Assembly: GCA_041394905.1 (NCBI GenBank)
Contig: JAWKHJ010000004.1
Span: 310,001 to 374,000, forward strand
Source of the DNA: RI-231 sp041394905
GTDB taxonomy: Bacteria > Acidobacteriota > Terriglobia > Bryobacterales > UBA6623
Direction: 5' to 3'
DNA length: 64,000 bases
Of this stretch, positions 36,026 through 45,896 are shown piece after piece. Each line of letters opens with the position of its first letter. Position 1 is the stretch's first letter. The notes below the pieces were generated by a model. That model was not told the DNA's origin and searched no databases. It was given only the letters and a program-made list of their open reading frames with translations. The translations under genes were made by a program, and so were the position numbers.

Positions 36026-37218
36026 TGTGGCTGGCTGGCGCACCTGCAGCACTGCACGCAGCGTGGCCGGAGTTTCGCGGCCCGAGCGGCCAAGGCCTGG
36101 CGCCGGCAGGCGGGTTACCGCTCGAGTGGAGCGAGAGCCGCAACATCGCCTGGAAGACCGAGATCCCAGGACGCGGATGGTCGTCTCCAGTCATACTGGA
36201 CGGCCAGACGATCTGGCTGACGACGGCAACCGAAGACGGCAAATCGCTGCGCGCCGTCGCGGTCGCCTTCGATTCCGGCCGCGTGGAAAAGGACATCGAA
36301 GTCTTCCGCGACGACGATCTGCCAAGCTCCCACAAAAAGAACTCGCAAGCCTCGCCCACGCCCATCCTCGAGCCGAACCGCGTTTACGTCCACTTCGGCG
36401 TGCGCGGAACTGCGGCGCTCGACACGTCCGGCAAGATTCTGTGGACGAATGAAGAGCACGTGTTCAACCCGATACATGGGGCCGGCGGCTCGCCCGCGAT
36501 CTGGCAGGATCTGCTGATCTTCACCTGCGACGGCGGCGACAAGCAGTACGTGGCCGCGATCGACAAGAACAGCGGCAAGACGCGCTGGACGACCTCGCGA
36601 GGCAAATCCCGCATGTCGTTCGCAACACCGCTCGTCATCGAAGTCGCCGGAAAGCCGCAAGTCGTGTGCCCGGGCGGAGACCTGACGGCAGCCTACGATC
36701 CGGCAACGGGTGAGGAGATCTGGCGCGTAACCTACGAGGGCTTCTCGGTTGTGCCGCGGCCGGTCTTCGCACACGGACTGGTCTTCATCGTCACGGGCTT
36801 CTACACGCCCACGGTGACCGCCATTCGCCCCGACGGCAAAGGGGATGTGACGGCGACACACGTGGTTTGGCGCGAGACGAGAGGCGCACCGCACACGCCC
36901 TCGCCGGTGATCGTGGGCGACGACCTGTTCATGGTCAGCGACAACGGAATCGCAAGCTGCCTGGAGGCCAAGACGGGACGGCGGTGGTGGCAGGCGCGCC
37001 TGGGCGGGGCGGCCTCGGCATCGCCCATCGTTGCGGGCGATCGGATCTACTTTTCGAGCGAAGCCGGTGAAACGACAGTGATCGCCGCAGCGCGTGAATT
37101 CCAGGAACTCGCCAAAAACAAGCTCGATGGCGCCATCCTGGCTTCCCCTGCGGTGGAAGGGCCGGCTTTGCTGTTGCGCACCGAGAACCACCTCTATCGA
37201 ATCGAGACCCTACAATGA
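35983..37218 (+). CDS. PQQ-type beta-propeller protein
   Basis: 411 residues starting within the flippase end. Residues 1-28 form a possible Tat-like or Sec signal (NAASRRRALMWLAGAPAALH). WPEFRGPSGQGLAPAGGLPL is the typical opening of quinoprotein-like propellers of Planctomycetes and Acidobacteria. Repeats such as GAGGSPAIWQDLLIFTCDGG, AAIDKNSGKTRW and ASPIVAGDRIYF mark blades. It probably scaffolds or binds ligands outside the cell; enzymatic PQQ residues cannot be confirmed. Next gene follows after 6 nt. Confidence 0.85.
   Translation: MDRTGNAASRRRALMWLAGAPAALHAAWPEFRGPSGQGLAPAGGLPLEWSESRNIAWKTEIPGRGWSSPVILDGQTIWLTTATEDGKSLRAVAVAFDSGRVEKDIEVFRDDDLPSSHKKNSQASPTPILEPNRVYVHFGVRGTAALDTSGKILWTNEEHVFNPIHGAGGSPAIWQDLLIFTCDGGDKQYVAAIDKNSGKTRWTTSRGKSRMSFATPLVIEVAGKPQVVCPGGDLTAAYDPATGEEIWRVTYEGFSVVPRPVFAHGLVFIVTGFYTPTVTAIRPDGKGDVTATHVVWRETRGAPHTPSPVIVGDDLFMVSDNGIASCLEAKTGRRWWQARLGGAASASPIVAGDRIYFSSEAGETTVIAAAREFQELAKNKLDGAILASPAVEGPALLLRTENHLYRIETLQ
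37211..37216 (+). promoter_or_regulatory. TACAAT box 8 nt before the OmpA-family gene
   Basis: TACAAT ends at 37216 and the ATG is at 37225, again consistent with a leaderless start. It overlaps the last codons of the propeller gene (CTA CAA TGA), so the match may also be coincidental. Confidence 0.35.
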
Positions 37219-37224
37219 GGTCCG

Positions 37225-38073
37225 ATGGCCGATTTGGATCCGGCGCAGAAGCCTGAACGCAATACGTTGCTCTACGGCGTGTTGGCCACGCTCGTGACGT
37301 TAGCCCTGCTGCTGCTCGTCCGGACTTGGCACAGGGCCAACGAGATTGAGCAACGCCTGGTCGAAGCCGAACGGCGCGAGCAGCTTCTCGAAGCCCGTTC
37401 CGGCGAACAGTCCCGTGAAGCCGTGCGCATCGAAGAGCGCGCAGGCGAAGCCGCCACACAAGCGTCCGCAGCGGAGACGCAAGCGCTCGAAGCCGCCCGC
37501 GCCCAGGGTCAAGCGGAGTGGGACCGTGAGATCGCCCGCCAAGACGCCGAGCGGGCCAAGGCCGCTCAAGAGGCGGCTGAAACCGAAGCGGCGCTCTCCC
37601 AGCAAAGCTACGAAGAGCTGCGTGACGCGCGCAAACGAGAGCTCGATCGTATGCAGGAGGCGCTCGCCGAGATCGTCGAGACCGAGCGCACCCCGCTCGG
37701 CATGGTGATGCGCCTGGGAGAAGATCGCCTGCAGTTCGATTTTGACAAGGCGCGCATCCGCGAGCAGGACAAAGAGCTGCTCAGCCGCATCGCGGGCGTT
37801 CTGCTGGCCTCGCGCGGATACCGGCTCTACGTTTACGGCCACACCGACGACCAAGGTCCGGCAGCCTATAACGAGCAACTGTCCGCGCGCCGCGCCGAGG
37901 CGGTGCGCAAGTACTTCGCCGACGCCGGCATTCCCGAAGACATCATGCAATCGAAGGGCCTGGGCGAGAAGGATCCGCGCGTGAAGGGCACAAGCCCGGC
38001 GGCAAGACAAAAGAATCGACGGGTCGAAATCGGTATCGTAGACACTGTCGTCCGATACGAACAGACCCCATGA
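37225..38073 (+). CDS. OmpA-family peptidoglycan-associated protein with coiled coil
   Basis: 282 residues. One span near residues 15-33 (LLYGVLATLVTLALLLLVRT) anchors it in the inner membrane. A long Glu/Ala/Arg coiled coil fills about 38-150. The OmpA/MotB domain follows (RLQFDFDKARIREQDKELLS, VYGHTDDQGPAAYNEQLSAR, RRVEIGIVDT), with the Asp and Arg that bind diaminopimelate. Membrane anchor plus coiled coil plus OmpA resembles MotB/TolR-like linkers, not outer-membrane OmpA. Overlaps the sulfatase gene by 4 nt. Confidence 0.88.
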   Translation: MADLDPAQKPERNTLLYGVLATLVTLALLLLVRTWHRANEIEQRLVEAERREQLLEARSGEQSREAVRIEERAGEAATQASAAETQALEAARAQGQAEWDREIARQDAERAKAAQEAAETEAALSQQSYEELRDARKRELDRMQEALAEIVETERTPLGMVMRLGEDRLQFDFDKARIREQDKELLSRIAGVLLASRGYRLYVYGHTDDQGPAAYNEQLSARRAEAVRKYFADAGIPEDIMQSKGLGEKDPRVKGTSPAARQKNRRVEIGIVDTVVRYEQTP

Positions 38074-39551
38074 AGCATCTCGTCCTGTTTGCCGTCCTCA
38101 CTCTCCTCGCCGGCTGTAGCTCCAAACCCGCCGAGGAACCCCAAGCCGAGACCCGCTCTCCGAACGTCATCCTGCTGCTTGCCGATGACCTCGGCTACGC
38201 CGAGCTCGGGGCCTACGGGCAGAAGTGGATCCAGACGCCGAACATCGACGGCATCGCCCGCGACGGCATCAAGTTCACGCAGTTCTACTCCGGCCAAGCC
38301 GTTTGCGCTCCCTCGCGGGCCAGCTTGTTGACGGGCAAACACCAGGGCCACGCCTACATCCGCAACAACGGCAACCCCAAGGGGATGGACGACCTGCGCG
38401 CCAAGTATGGCTGGGAGTTTCCAGGCCAGTTTCCGCTCGCGGCCGATGAGGTGACGCTGGCGGAAATCCTCAAAAAGAAAGGCTATGCGACCGGAGCAAT
38501 GGGCAAGTGGGGACTTGGGCACTTCGGCACCTCGGGCGACCCCAACAAACAAGGCTTCGACTTGTTCTACGGTTTCAACTGCCAGGTCCACGCGCACAAC
38601 CACTTCCCGAAGTTCCTCTGGCGCAACGACAAGAAAGAGACTCTGCCAGGCAACGATCGTACGCTCACCGGCGAGACCTACTCCGAAGACCGCTTCCGCG
38701 AGGAGGCGCTGGCCTTCATTCGCGAGCATAAGGATGGACCGTTCTTCCTCTACATGCCGTTCACGATTCCGCATCTGTCGATCCAGACGACGGAGGAGTC
38801 GCTCGAACAGTACAAGGACAAGATCCCCGAACAGGCCTACGAGCATCACGGCTACCTCGAGCACCCGTACCCGCACGCCGGCTACGCCGCGATGGTGAGC
38901 CACCTCGACCGCGACGTCGGCAAGATCCTGGCGTTGGTTGACGAGTTAGGTCTGGGCGATGACACGTTGGTCATGTTCACTTCGGACAACGGTCCAACCT
39001 ACGACCGGCTGGGCGGCTCGGATTCGGAGTTCTTCGAATCCGCCGGCCCGTTCCGCGGCTTGAAAGGAAGCCTCTACGAGGGCGGCATCCGTGTACCGTT
39101 GGTCGCGAAGTGGCCCGGCAAGATCGCGCCGGGCGCGACGACTGACCATCAGGCTGCCTTCTGGGATGTACTGCCCACCGTCACCGAGATCGTGGGAGCG
39201 GATACGCCGCCGGGCGTGGACGGCTTGAGCTTCGCGCCCACGCTGCTGGGGCATCCCGAGCAGCAACGCGAGCATGAGTTCCTCTACTGGGAGTTCCCGG
39301 CGTACGGCGGCCAGCAAGTTGTGCGTATGGGCGACTGGAAAGGCGTCCGCCAGCACATGCTGGAGAAAGACAACCCAGACCCGCTCAAGATCGAGCTCTA
39401 TAACTTGGCAGACGACGTAGGCGAATCGCATGACGTCGCCGCTGAGCATCCCGAGATCGTGGCTCAGATCCGCACTGTCATGGAGCGCGAACATACTCCA
39501 AGCGAACTGTTTCCGTTCCCGCCTTTGGACAAAAAGGAAACAGATCATTAG
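38070..39551 (+). CDS. Sulfatase lipoprotein (arylsulfatase type)
   Basis: 493 residues. MKHLVLFAVLTLLAGCSSKP is a lipoprotein signal with the lipobox LAGC. NVILLLADDLGYAELGAYG binds the metal; QAVCAPSRASLLTGKHQGHA carries the Cys converted to formylglycine. MGKWGLGHFG, MFTSDNGPTYDRLGG and GLKGSLYEGGIRVPLVAKWP are further family blocks. It is intact, unlike the sulfatase at 11.3 kb, and a different subtype. It overlaps the OmpA gene by ATGA and so belongs to the propeller-OmpA operon. Substrate unknown. Confidence 0.93.
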   Translation: MKHLVLFAVLTLLAGCSSKPAEEPQAETRSPNVILLLADDLGYAELGAYGQKWIQTPNIDGIARDGIKFTQFYSGQAVCAPSRASLLTGKHQGHAYIRNNGNPKGMDDLRAKYGWEFPGQFPLAADEVTLAEILKKKGYATGAMGKWGLGHFGTSGDPNKQGFDLFYGFNCQVHAHNHFPKFLWRNDKKETLPGNDRTLTGETYSEDRFREEALAFIREHKDGPFFLYMPFTIPHLSIQTTEESLEQYKDKIPEQAYEHHGYLEHPYPHAGYAAMVSHLDRDVGKILALVDELGLGDDTLVMFTSDNGPTYDRLGGSDSEFFESAGPFRGLKGSLYEGGIRVPLVAKWPGKIAPGATTDHQAAFWDVLPTVTEIVGADTPPGVDGLSFAPTLLGHPEQQREHEFLYWEFPAYGGQQVVRMGDWKGVRQHMLEKDNPDPLKIELYNLADDVGESHDVAAEHPEIVAQIRTVMEREHTPSELFPFPPLDKKETDH

Positions 39552-39617
39552 CCCGAAGCATCGAGCCTAATCGCCTAGTTGACCGCGAACCCGCGCGCGG
39601 CTAGGCTAGGGGAAAGC

Positions 39618-40199
39618 GTGGAAGTCTACCGTCCAGCACGCCAGTATTTGCCGGCTTCTTTAACCGCTTTCGCACTGGCTTTATTCTCAGCTTGGTGCGG
39701 CCTACAGTGGGCGTTGGCGTTCCTGCCGGCGGCGCTTTTCATCATCAGTGCAGCGCTGCTGGGTTATCTCGGGACGCAGCCGCCCATCGAGATTGGCGAG
39801 GACGCATTGCGCATCGGATCCGAGGCGCTGCCTTGGAAGCAGATCCTGCGCGTGGACACCACCTCTTGGAACTCACCGCTCGTTTTGCACCTCACCATGG
39901 TGGATGGCGCGAAGCGGCGCCTGGTGTACCCGGGCGACGTAATTTCGGCTGATCGCCTGTTGCGGCAAATCCGCCGATTGGCCCGCGCGGCGGCCCTGGA
40001 CGGCGTTGCACCGTCCGCAAAGGTCCACCAATCGGCCCCGATCCGCGCCGACGAGTACGCCTTGCCGTCTCCGCGCGTGCGACTGCTGCGCGCCGAGGAC
40101 GAGGAAGACGTGCTGCGGATCTACCGCGAGATGAAGAGTACGGGCCGGCACGGCTCGGCCATTGGCGGAACCGACGATCACACCGAACCGGGCGAGTGA
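39618..40199 (+). CDS. Small membrane protein of unknown function
   Basis: 193 residues from GTG 39618, chosen because AGGGGAAA lies just upstream; a TTG at 39579 would add 13. Two adjacent spans (LTAFALALFSAWCGLQWALA, FLPAALFIISAALLGYLG) are followed by a PH-like beta segment (EIGEDALRIGSEALPWKQIL, VLHLTMVDGAKRRLVYPGDV). This layout resembles bacterial PH-domain membrane proteins. No neighbour suggests a role. Confidence 0.6.
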   Translation: MEVYRPARQYLPASLTAFALALFSAWCGLQWALAFLPAALFIISAALLGYLGTQPPIEIGEDALRIGSEALPWKQILRVDTTSWNSPLVLHLTMVDGAKRRLVYPGDVISADRLLRQIRRLARAAALDGVAPSAKVHQSAPIRADEYALPSPRVRLLRAEDEEDVLRIYREMKSTGRHGSAIGGTDDHTEPGE

Positions 40200-40293
40200 T
40201 CCGACCCGTCGCCCACGTCTACAATAGAACGAGCTTCGCAATGCGAGGCGAATCCCGCCGCGTAAGCGCGTTTTCGCGCGTCCGCCCGCCTGC

Positions 40294-42048
40294 ATGCTCT
40301 CCACGCTGCGCACGCTGCTGCCTTACCTGCTACACCATCGCTGGCGCTATGCCGGCGGGGCGGCGTCGCTTGCCGTGCGTACGCTTTTCGCCGCGGCCAT
40401 CCCGTTTGCGCTCAAGTTCGCCGTCGATGCACTAGCAGCGCGCGCAACGACGCCGCTGCTGATGCGCTATGCAGCAGTCCTGTTCGGTTTGGCGGCGGCA
40501 AAGGGCGTGTTCCAGTATCTGACGCGGCGCATCTTGATTGGCGCTTCTCGCGACATCGAGTTTGAGCTGCGCAACGATCTCGCCGGCCGGCTGCTCGACA
40601 TGCCGCTGCGTTTCTACTCCACGTTCTCCACTGGCGATCTGATGTCGCGTTCGGTCAACGACCTCAACGCGGTGCGTATGATGCTCGGCCCGGGCCTGAT
40701 GTTCCTGCTCGAGACAGCGCTCACCTTCGCCGCCGCGCTCACGGTGATGAGCGCGACGGACTGGCAGCTCACCGCTCTCGTCTTTCTAACGGCTCCGCTG
40801 GTGACTTTGACGGTCAGCCACTACGGCCGCCGCACACACGACCGCTTCCAAAAGGTGCAGGAACGTGTCGCAGAGCTCACCTCGGCAATCGAAGAAAACT
40901 TGACAGCTGTTCGCATGGTGCGCGTCTATGCGCGCGGAGACTCCGAGCTGCGCCGCTTCGGCGCGCGCAACGACCGCCTACTCAAAGAGAACCTGGCGCT
41001 GATCGACATTTGGCAGCGCATGTACCCTCGTATCGAACTGCTTGTGGGTTCGACCTATGCCGTGGTTTTGGGCTTCGGCGGGTGGCGGGTCATCCAGGGC
41101 GTGATGACGTTGGGCGACTTCGTCATGTTCATGACCTACATGGCGATGTTGACCTGGCCCATGATCAGCCTGGGCTGGGTCATCAACCTCGTCGAGCGTG
41201 GCGGAGCGTCGCTCGGCCGGATCAACGAAGTGTTGCACCACCCGGTGGCGATCGCCGATGGTCCGCTGACCAATGCCGGGATCGACAGTCTGCGCGGCGA
41301 CCTTGAGCTGCGCGACGTGACGGTGCACTATCCATCCGCCGCAGCGCCGGCGCTCGAGAACGTGTCAGTCGAGATCCCGGCCGGCTCCGCGGTGGCGATC
41401 GTGGGAACGGTGGGTTCGGGCAAATCGACGTTCTTGCGGCTGATCGCTCGCCTCGTCGACCCATCGAGCGGCGTCGTGCTTGTGGACGGCGTCGATCTGC
41501 GCTCCGCACCTCTGGCCGTGCTACGCGGCTCGATCGGCAGCGTACCGCAGGACAGCGTCCTGTTTCACCAAACCGTGCGCGACAACCTGTTACTAGGCAA
41601 CCCGGCCGCGACGGATTGGGAGATCGAAGAAGCGTGCAGCGTCGCGCAGGTGTGGGAAGACATCCAGGCGCTGCCGCAAGGGCTCGACACGCTGGTCGGT
41701 GAGCGCGGCGTCACGCTTTCCGGAGGCCAGAGGCAAAGACTCGCACTGGCGCGGGCGCTAATGCGCGATCCGCGGATTCTGATCCTGGACGATGCGCTTT
41801 CGCACGTCGACGCCGCCACCGAGGCGCAGATTCTCGACAGGCTGCGCACCTACATGCGGAACCGCACCGCGCTGATCGTCTCGCATCGTCCGGCCGCGGC
41901 GGAGGCGGCAGACTTCGTGCTCACGCTCGACCACGGCCGTATCGTCGAGCGAGGCGCGCATCGCGAGCTGCTTGCCCTCGGCGGGCGCTACGCGACCATT
42001 TATCGACGCAGGTCGCTCGAAGAGGAGCTGCTGCACGATGAGGGCTGA
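40294..42048 (+). CDS. ABC exporter half-transporter with degenerate Walker B
   Basis: 584 residues. The type IV exporter membrane domain covers about 1-310. The ATPase domain has Walker A GTVGSGKST (about residue 370), signature LSGGQRQRLALARAL and Walker B ILILDDALSHVD. The catalytic Glu after Walker B is Asp, which in heterodimeric exporters marks the non-hydrolysing site. The next gene overlaps the end by 11 nt and encodes the other half. Together they form a heterodimeric exporter of the BmrCD/LmrCD/TM287-288 kind. Cargo unknown. Confidence 0.92.
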   Translation: MLSTLRTLLPYLLHHRWRYAGGAASLAVRTLFAAAIPFALKFAVDALAARATTPLLMRYAAVLFGLAAAKGVFQYLTRRILIGASRDIEFELRNDLAGRLLDMPLRFYSTFSTGDLMSRSVNDLNAVRMMLGPGLMFLLETALTFAAALTVMSATDWQLTALVFLTAPLVTLTVSHYGRRTHDRFQKVQERVAELTSAIEENLTAVRMVRVYARGDSELRRFGARNDRLLKENLALIDIWQRMYPRIELLVGSTYAVVLGFGGWRVIQGVMTLGDFVMFMTYMAMLTWPMISLGWVINLVERGGASLGRINEVLHHPVAIADGPLTNAGIDSLRGDLELRDVTVHYPSAAAPALENVSVEIPAGSAVAIVGTVGSGKSTFLRLIARLVDPSSGVVLVDGVDLRSAPLAVLRGSIGSVPQDSVLFHQTVRDNLLLGNPAATDWEIEEACSVAQVWEDIQALPQGLDTLVGERGVTLSGGQRQRLALARALMRDPRILILDDALSHVDAATEAQILDRLRTYMRNRTALIVSHRPAAAEAADFVLTLDHGRIVERGAHRELLALGGRYATIYRRRSLEEELLHDEG

Positions 42049-43873
42049 GCAGATGAAGCCCGAAGAGCAGAAGGCGGAAGCGACGCAGCTCGACCGCGAC
42101 CTCGGGCGGCGCCTACTCGGCTATCTGGAGCCCTACCGCGGTTGGGCGATCGCCTCTGTCGTGTTGTTAGTGGTGCACTCGCTGCTGGGCGCAGTGGGCC
42201 CAGTGTTGACGAAGATGGCCGTCGACCACTCGTTGCGGCCCACGAGCGGCACGGCGAGCTTTCCAGAGTCGTTGTTGCCGGCCGACCGTATCGACTCGCT
42301 TGTCGCAATCACAGGCGTCTACATTGCCGTCCTCATCGCGATCTATTTCTTGCGCGGCTGGCAGATCCAGCTCATGAACCGCACCGGCCAGCGGGTGATG
42401 CACGACCTGCGGCGCGAGATCTTCGCGCACCTACAGCGCATGAGCGTTTCGTTCTTCGACCGCAACCAAGTGGGCCGGCTGGTTACGCGCGCCACCTCGG
42501 ACGTCGACGCGTTAAGCGAGCTGTTCACCTCGGGCGTAGTCGCGGTGGCGGGCGACCTGTTGACGCTGCTGTTCATCTTCGCCGCCATGCTGTGGCTCAG
42601 CCCGATGCTGACGCTCGCCATGGCGGCGGTCGGACCTCTGGTTTACTTCGCGGCCATGCTCTTCCGACGCCGGGCGCGCCGCGACTATCGTGAAGTACGC
42701 AGCGCCATCGGTCGCATCAACGCCTTCCTGCAAGAGCGTCTGCCGGCCGTGCAACTGCTGCAACTCTTCAACCAGGAGCGCCAAAGCCTGGCCGAGCTCA
42801 CCGACCTGAACGAACAGCATCGGCAAGCCAACGTCAGCGCGATCCATGCCTACGCGATGTTCTTCCCGACAGTGGAGCTGCTGGCCACGCTGGCGGTCTG
42901 CCTGCTACTGGTGCTCGGCGGCTGGCTGGTCGAGAACGGATCGCTCACACTTGGCATACTGGTCGCGTTCTTGCAGTACGGCTCGCGCGTGTTTCGCCCT
43001 ATCCAGGACTTGAGCGAGAAGATGAACATCTTCCAGTCCGCGATGGCGGCGGCGGAGCGCATCTTCGCCCTGCTCGACACTCCGCCCGACGAGCCGGAGG
43101 AAGCGGCCGGAGACGCCGCGCCGGTCAAGACCGCCCAGCGGGTCGAGTTCCGCAACGTCTGGTTCGCTTACCAGGACGAGAACTGGGTGCTGCAAGACGT
43201 CAGCTTCACTGTCGAACCAAACGAGATGGTCGCCGTCGTCGGCCACACCGGCGCCGGAAAGACCACGCTGCTCAACTTGCTTCTGCGCTTCTATGAGCCG
43301 CAGCGCGGCCAGATCCTGGTGGGCGAACGCGACATCCGCGAGTGGCCGAGACAGCAGCTACGCGGGCAGTTCGGCGTGGTCTTGCAAGACCCGGCGCTGA
43401 TCTCCGGAACCATCGACGAAAACATCCGCCTCGGCGACGAATCGATCGAGCACAAGCGCGTGGTCGAGGCCGGGATGACCACGAAGCTTGATGAGGTCGT
43501 GAGGCGGTTGCCGGACGGCTACGAGTCAAAGGTTGGCGAGCGCGGCGCACAGCTCTCGGCCGGACAACGCCAATTGGTGGGCTTCACCCGCGCCTTGGCG
43601 CACAACCCGACCTTCCTGCTGCTCGACGAAGCGACTTCAGCTGTCGACCCCGAGACCGAACGGCACATCCGCCGCGGTTTGCAGAACGTCGTGAAAGGTC
43701 ACACGGCGATCGTGATTGCGCACCGGCTCTCGACGATCCGCAGCGCCAACCGCATCCTGGTCATGCACAAGGGACGGATTCGCGAAAGCGGCAAGCACCG
43801 TGAACTGCTCGACGCCGGCGGCTTGTACGCCAAACTCTATGAGCTCCAGTTTGAAGAACAGGAGCAGAGCTGA
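42038..43873 (+). CDS. ABC exporter half-transporter with canonical Walker B
   Basis: 611 residues from ATG 42038, with AGGAG about 10 nt upstream; ATG 42053 is an alternative. Membrane domain to about 330. Walker A VGHTGAGKTT, Q loop VVLQDPALIS, signature LSAGQRQLVGFTRAL and Walker B FLLLDEATSAVD with the catalytic Glu. The signature is LSAGQ, while the partner has LSGGQ. The degenerate nucleotide site would pair the partner's Asp with this LSAGQ, matching known asymmetric exporters. Confidence 0.92.
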   Translation: MRAEQMKPEEQKAEATQLDRDLGRRLLGYLEPYRGWAIASVVLLVVHSLLGAVGPVLTKMAVDHSLRPTSGTASFPESLLPADRIDSLVAITGVYIAVLIAIYFLRGWQIQLMNRTGQRVMHDLRREIFAHLQRMSVSFFDRNQVGRLVTRATSDVDALSELFTSGVVAVAGDLLTLLFIFAAMLWLSPMLTLAMAAVGPLVYFAAMLFRRRARRDYREVRSAIGRINAFLQERLPAVQLLQLFNQERQSLAELTDLNEQHRQANVSAIHAYAMFFPTVELLATLAVCLLLVLGGWLVENGSLTLGILVAFLQYGSRVFRPIQDLSEKMNIFQSAMAAAERIFALLDTPPDEPEEAAGDAAPVKTAQRVEFRNVWFAYQDENWVLQDVSFTVEPNEMVAVVGHTGAGKTTLLNLLLRFYEPQRGQILVGERDIREWPRQQLRGQFGVVLQDPALISGTIDENIRLGDESIEHKRVVEAGMTTKLDEVVRRLPDGYESKVGERGAQLSAGQRQLVGFTRALAHNPTFLLLDEATSAVDPETERHIRRGLQNVVKGHTAIVIAHRLSTIRSANRILVMHKGRIRESGKHRELLDAGGLYAKLYELQFEEQEQS

Positions 43874-43917
43874 GGCTATCGTTTTCCGTGCTGCACGCGG
43901 AAGCGTGCGGGTTCTTC

Positions 43918-45888
43918 TCAGTGCCAGGACTCGTCGAAAAAACCCGCCGTCAGCGGCGCGCCGCCGTCGACCGGCAACACCGCCCAATCACCCAGCCTGG
44001 GATAGAGCAGCGCATTCGTACCGCGGAACTCCGGGGCGTGGAACGTGTGTCCGCTGTTGAGGACGACGTAGCGGTCCGGGTTGAGCGGGTTGGGAAAGAT
44101 CAACACCGGCAGTGCTTCGCCCGAGCCGTAGCTGCGTCCGCCGAGCTCAAACGCCTCGCGGGTCCAGCGCAACGGTAAGCCGTCGAGCACGCGGGCGATC
44201 AGCGCGTTGCTGCCAGGATCTCCAAACAGGATGAGGTTGTGATCGGCGATGTCGGCGTTAGTGACCGCGGCATCCGTTTTCAACGGCGTGTCCGCCCGCA
44301 GCCATTTCGGATACTCCTGCCGGAAAATCTCCATACGCGTGAGAGCCGCGCGGTTGGCCGCTGCGTTCCAGGCCTTGCCCGAAGGCGCGACGACCAGGAA
44401 GGGCTGCGTGAAGGCGTCGTCGATGGGACCTTGCAGGCCGGGCCGTTTTACTCGCGGCGAGCCGCGCATGGCGGCTTGCGACTCGTAGAGCGCCCAATTG
44501 CCGGCGCTCTTGCCAAGCCAAAGCACGGCGCTGTGCTGCGCGGGCGGTTCGAGGGTCCGGCCGTCGATCTCCACGCGAGTGATGGCGCCGGCGTCTTCGA
44601 ACACCAGCCGGCTGACGTTGCGCGTGGTCGCAACGATCGTCCCGTCCTTGCGCTCGGCGACGACCTCGGCCTCGTCGTAGCTGCGCTCCAACCCGTCCAC
44701 ACGCACCCAGAAGGACTGCGCGTAACGCGTGGTACGCGTCACGAAGCGCACCTTGTCCGGCGTCTGGCGACCGTGCGCGACGGCGGCGTCGAGGAAGGCG
44801 TTCGAGCGCGCCTTGCTATCCGGGTGGAAGCGGTGCGGCGTATCTGGTCCGACCAAGAACACGGCATTCAGCGAGTCGGTGGTGAAATTGAGACCGTCCG
44901 GTCGGAATTGGGCGCCGTCGCGGGCGAGCGCCTCGCGGATGTTCACTGCAGCTTGCAGTTGCGGGTCAATCTCGCCGCCATAGCCAACCACGGCGAGCGT
45001 GCGCGCGTTGACCGAATAGTCGACCGCGTCGTAGATGTGCATCGCGCGCTTCTGCCATTCCGGTACATCGGCGGGCAGGCTGTTCTTGGTGTAGACCAGC
45101 GTGTCGGTAAAGCCGGCGCCGGCCTCCATCGCTACCCAGCGGTCAGGGTGATGCAGGCCGATCTGCCAAGTCCCGGCGCCGCCCATCGAAAAGCCCCGCA
45201 GCACCACGCGGTCGAGGTCGACGCGGTAGTTGCGCTCGACCGCCGCCATCGCCTCGAACACGTCCGCCTCTCCGGCCCAGCGGTAGGCGTTGTTCGTCCG
45301 GCCGTAGACCTCGAGCTGCAGGTAGTCCGGCTTGGGCGTCCCGGCGCGCGGACGGGCGGCGCTGGTGAGGAAGCTCACCTCGTTCAGCCGCGAGTTGCGG
45401 CCATGCAGCACGACATCGAGCCGCAAAGGCTTGCCGTCATACCCCGGCGGTACATCGACGATGTACGGCTGAACGCTGCCGTCGACTTGCGAGCGGTAGC
45501 CGCGCGCGATGCGGCCCGGGGTCGTGAGCCACGGAGTCTCGCCCTTAGCCAACGCGGCGGCGCGCCTGCGCCCTTCGGCGGCCACGTCGAGCGCGTCATG
45601 GATGTAGATCTTGCGGTAGTACTCTTCCGGGTAGCGCAGCATCCACTCACAGGCCTTGTGGTAGACCTCCACGTCGACCAGCAGCGCATCGTCAGCGCCG
45701 CTTGCGCGCAAGGCGGCCACGTCGCGGCCCAGCGCGCGCGTCTGCACGCCGAGCATCTCGAGCTCGACGTCAGTCGGGCGATGGGATGGCTGCGCTTCTT
45801 GAGCGGAAAGATAAACGCCGGCCCCGGCGAGCAGGCACCAGGCGATCCAGGAGAGTTTACGCTTCACGACCCCTGGATTGTCGCGCAT
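43918..45888 (-). CDS. Exported alpha/beta-hydrolase (prolyl-oligopeptidase/esterase type)
   Basis: 656 residues from ATG 45888; a GTG at 45867 after AGGGG would remove seven. Signal peptide RKLSWIAWCLLAGAGVYLSA. A beta-rich N-terminal part leads to the hydrolase fold near 180-400: VVLHGRNSRLNEVSF, nucleophile GFSMGGAGTWQIGLHHPDRW, acid region VGYGGEIDPQLQAAVN and a His near PHRFHPDSK. A C-terminal region of about 250 residues (LVVAPSGKAWNAAANRAALT, IADHNLILFGDPGSN) resembles the second domain of putative esterases in this phylum. Target may be an ester or peptide. Intact. Confidence 0.8.
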   Translation of the reverse strand: MRDNPGVVKRKLSWIAWCLLAGAGVYLSAQEAQPSHRPTDVELEMLGVQTRALGRDVAALRASGADDALLVDVEVYHKACEWMLRYPEEYYRKIYIHDALDVAAEGRRRAAALAKGETPWLTTPGRIARGYRSQVDGSVQPYIVDVPPGYDGKPLRLDVVLHGRNSRLNEVSFLTSAARPRAGTPKPDYLQLEVYGRTNNAYRWAGEADVFEAMAAVERNYRVDLDRVVLRGFSMGGAGTWQIGLHHPDRWVAMEAGAGFTDTLVYTKNSLPADVPEWQKRAMHIYDAVDYSVNARTLAVVGYGGEIDPQLQAAVNIREALARDGAQFRPDGLNFTTDSLNAVFLVGPDTPHRFHPDSKARSNAFLDAAVAHGRQTPDKVRFVTRTTRYAQSFWVRVDGLERSYDEAEVVAERKDGTIVATTRNVSRLVFEDAGAITRVEIDGRTLEPPAQHSAVLWLGKSAGNWALYESQAAMRGSPRVKRPGLQGPIDDAFTQPFLVVAPSGKAWNAAANRAALTRMEIFRQEYPKWLRADTPLKTDAAVTNADIADHNLILFGDPGSNALIARVLDGLPLRWTREAFELGGRSYGSGEALPVLIFPNPLNPDRYVVLNSGHTFHAPEFRGTNALLYPRLGDWAVLPVDGGAPLTAGFFDESWH

Positions 45889-45896
45889 CGAGCGGA

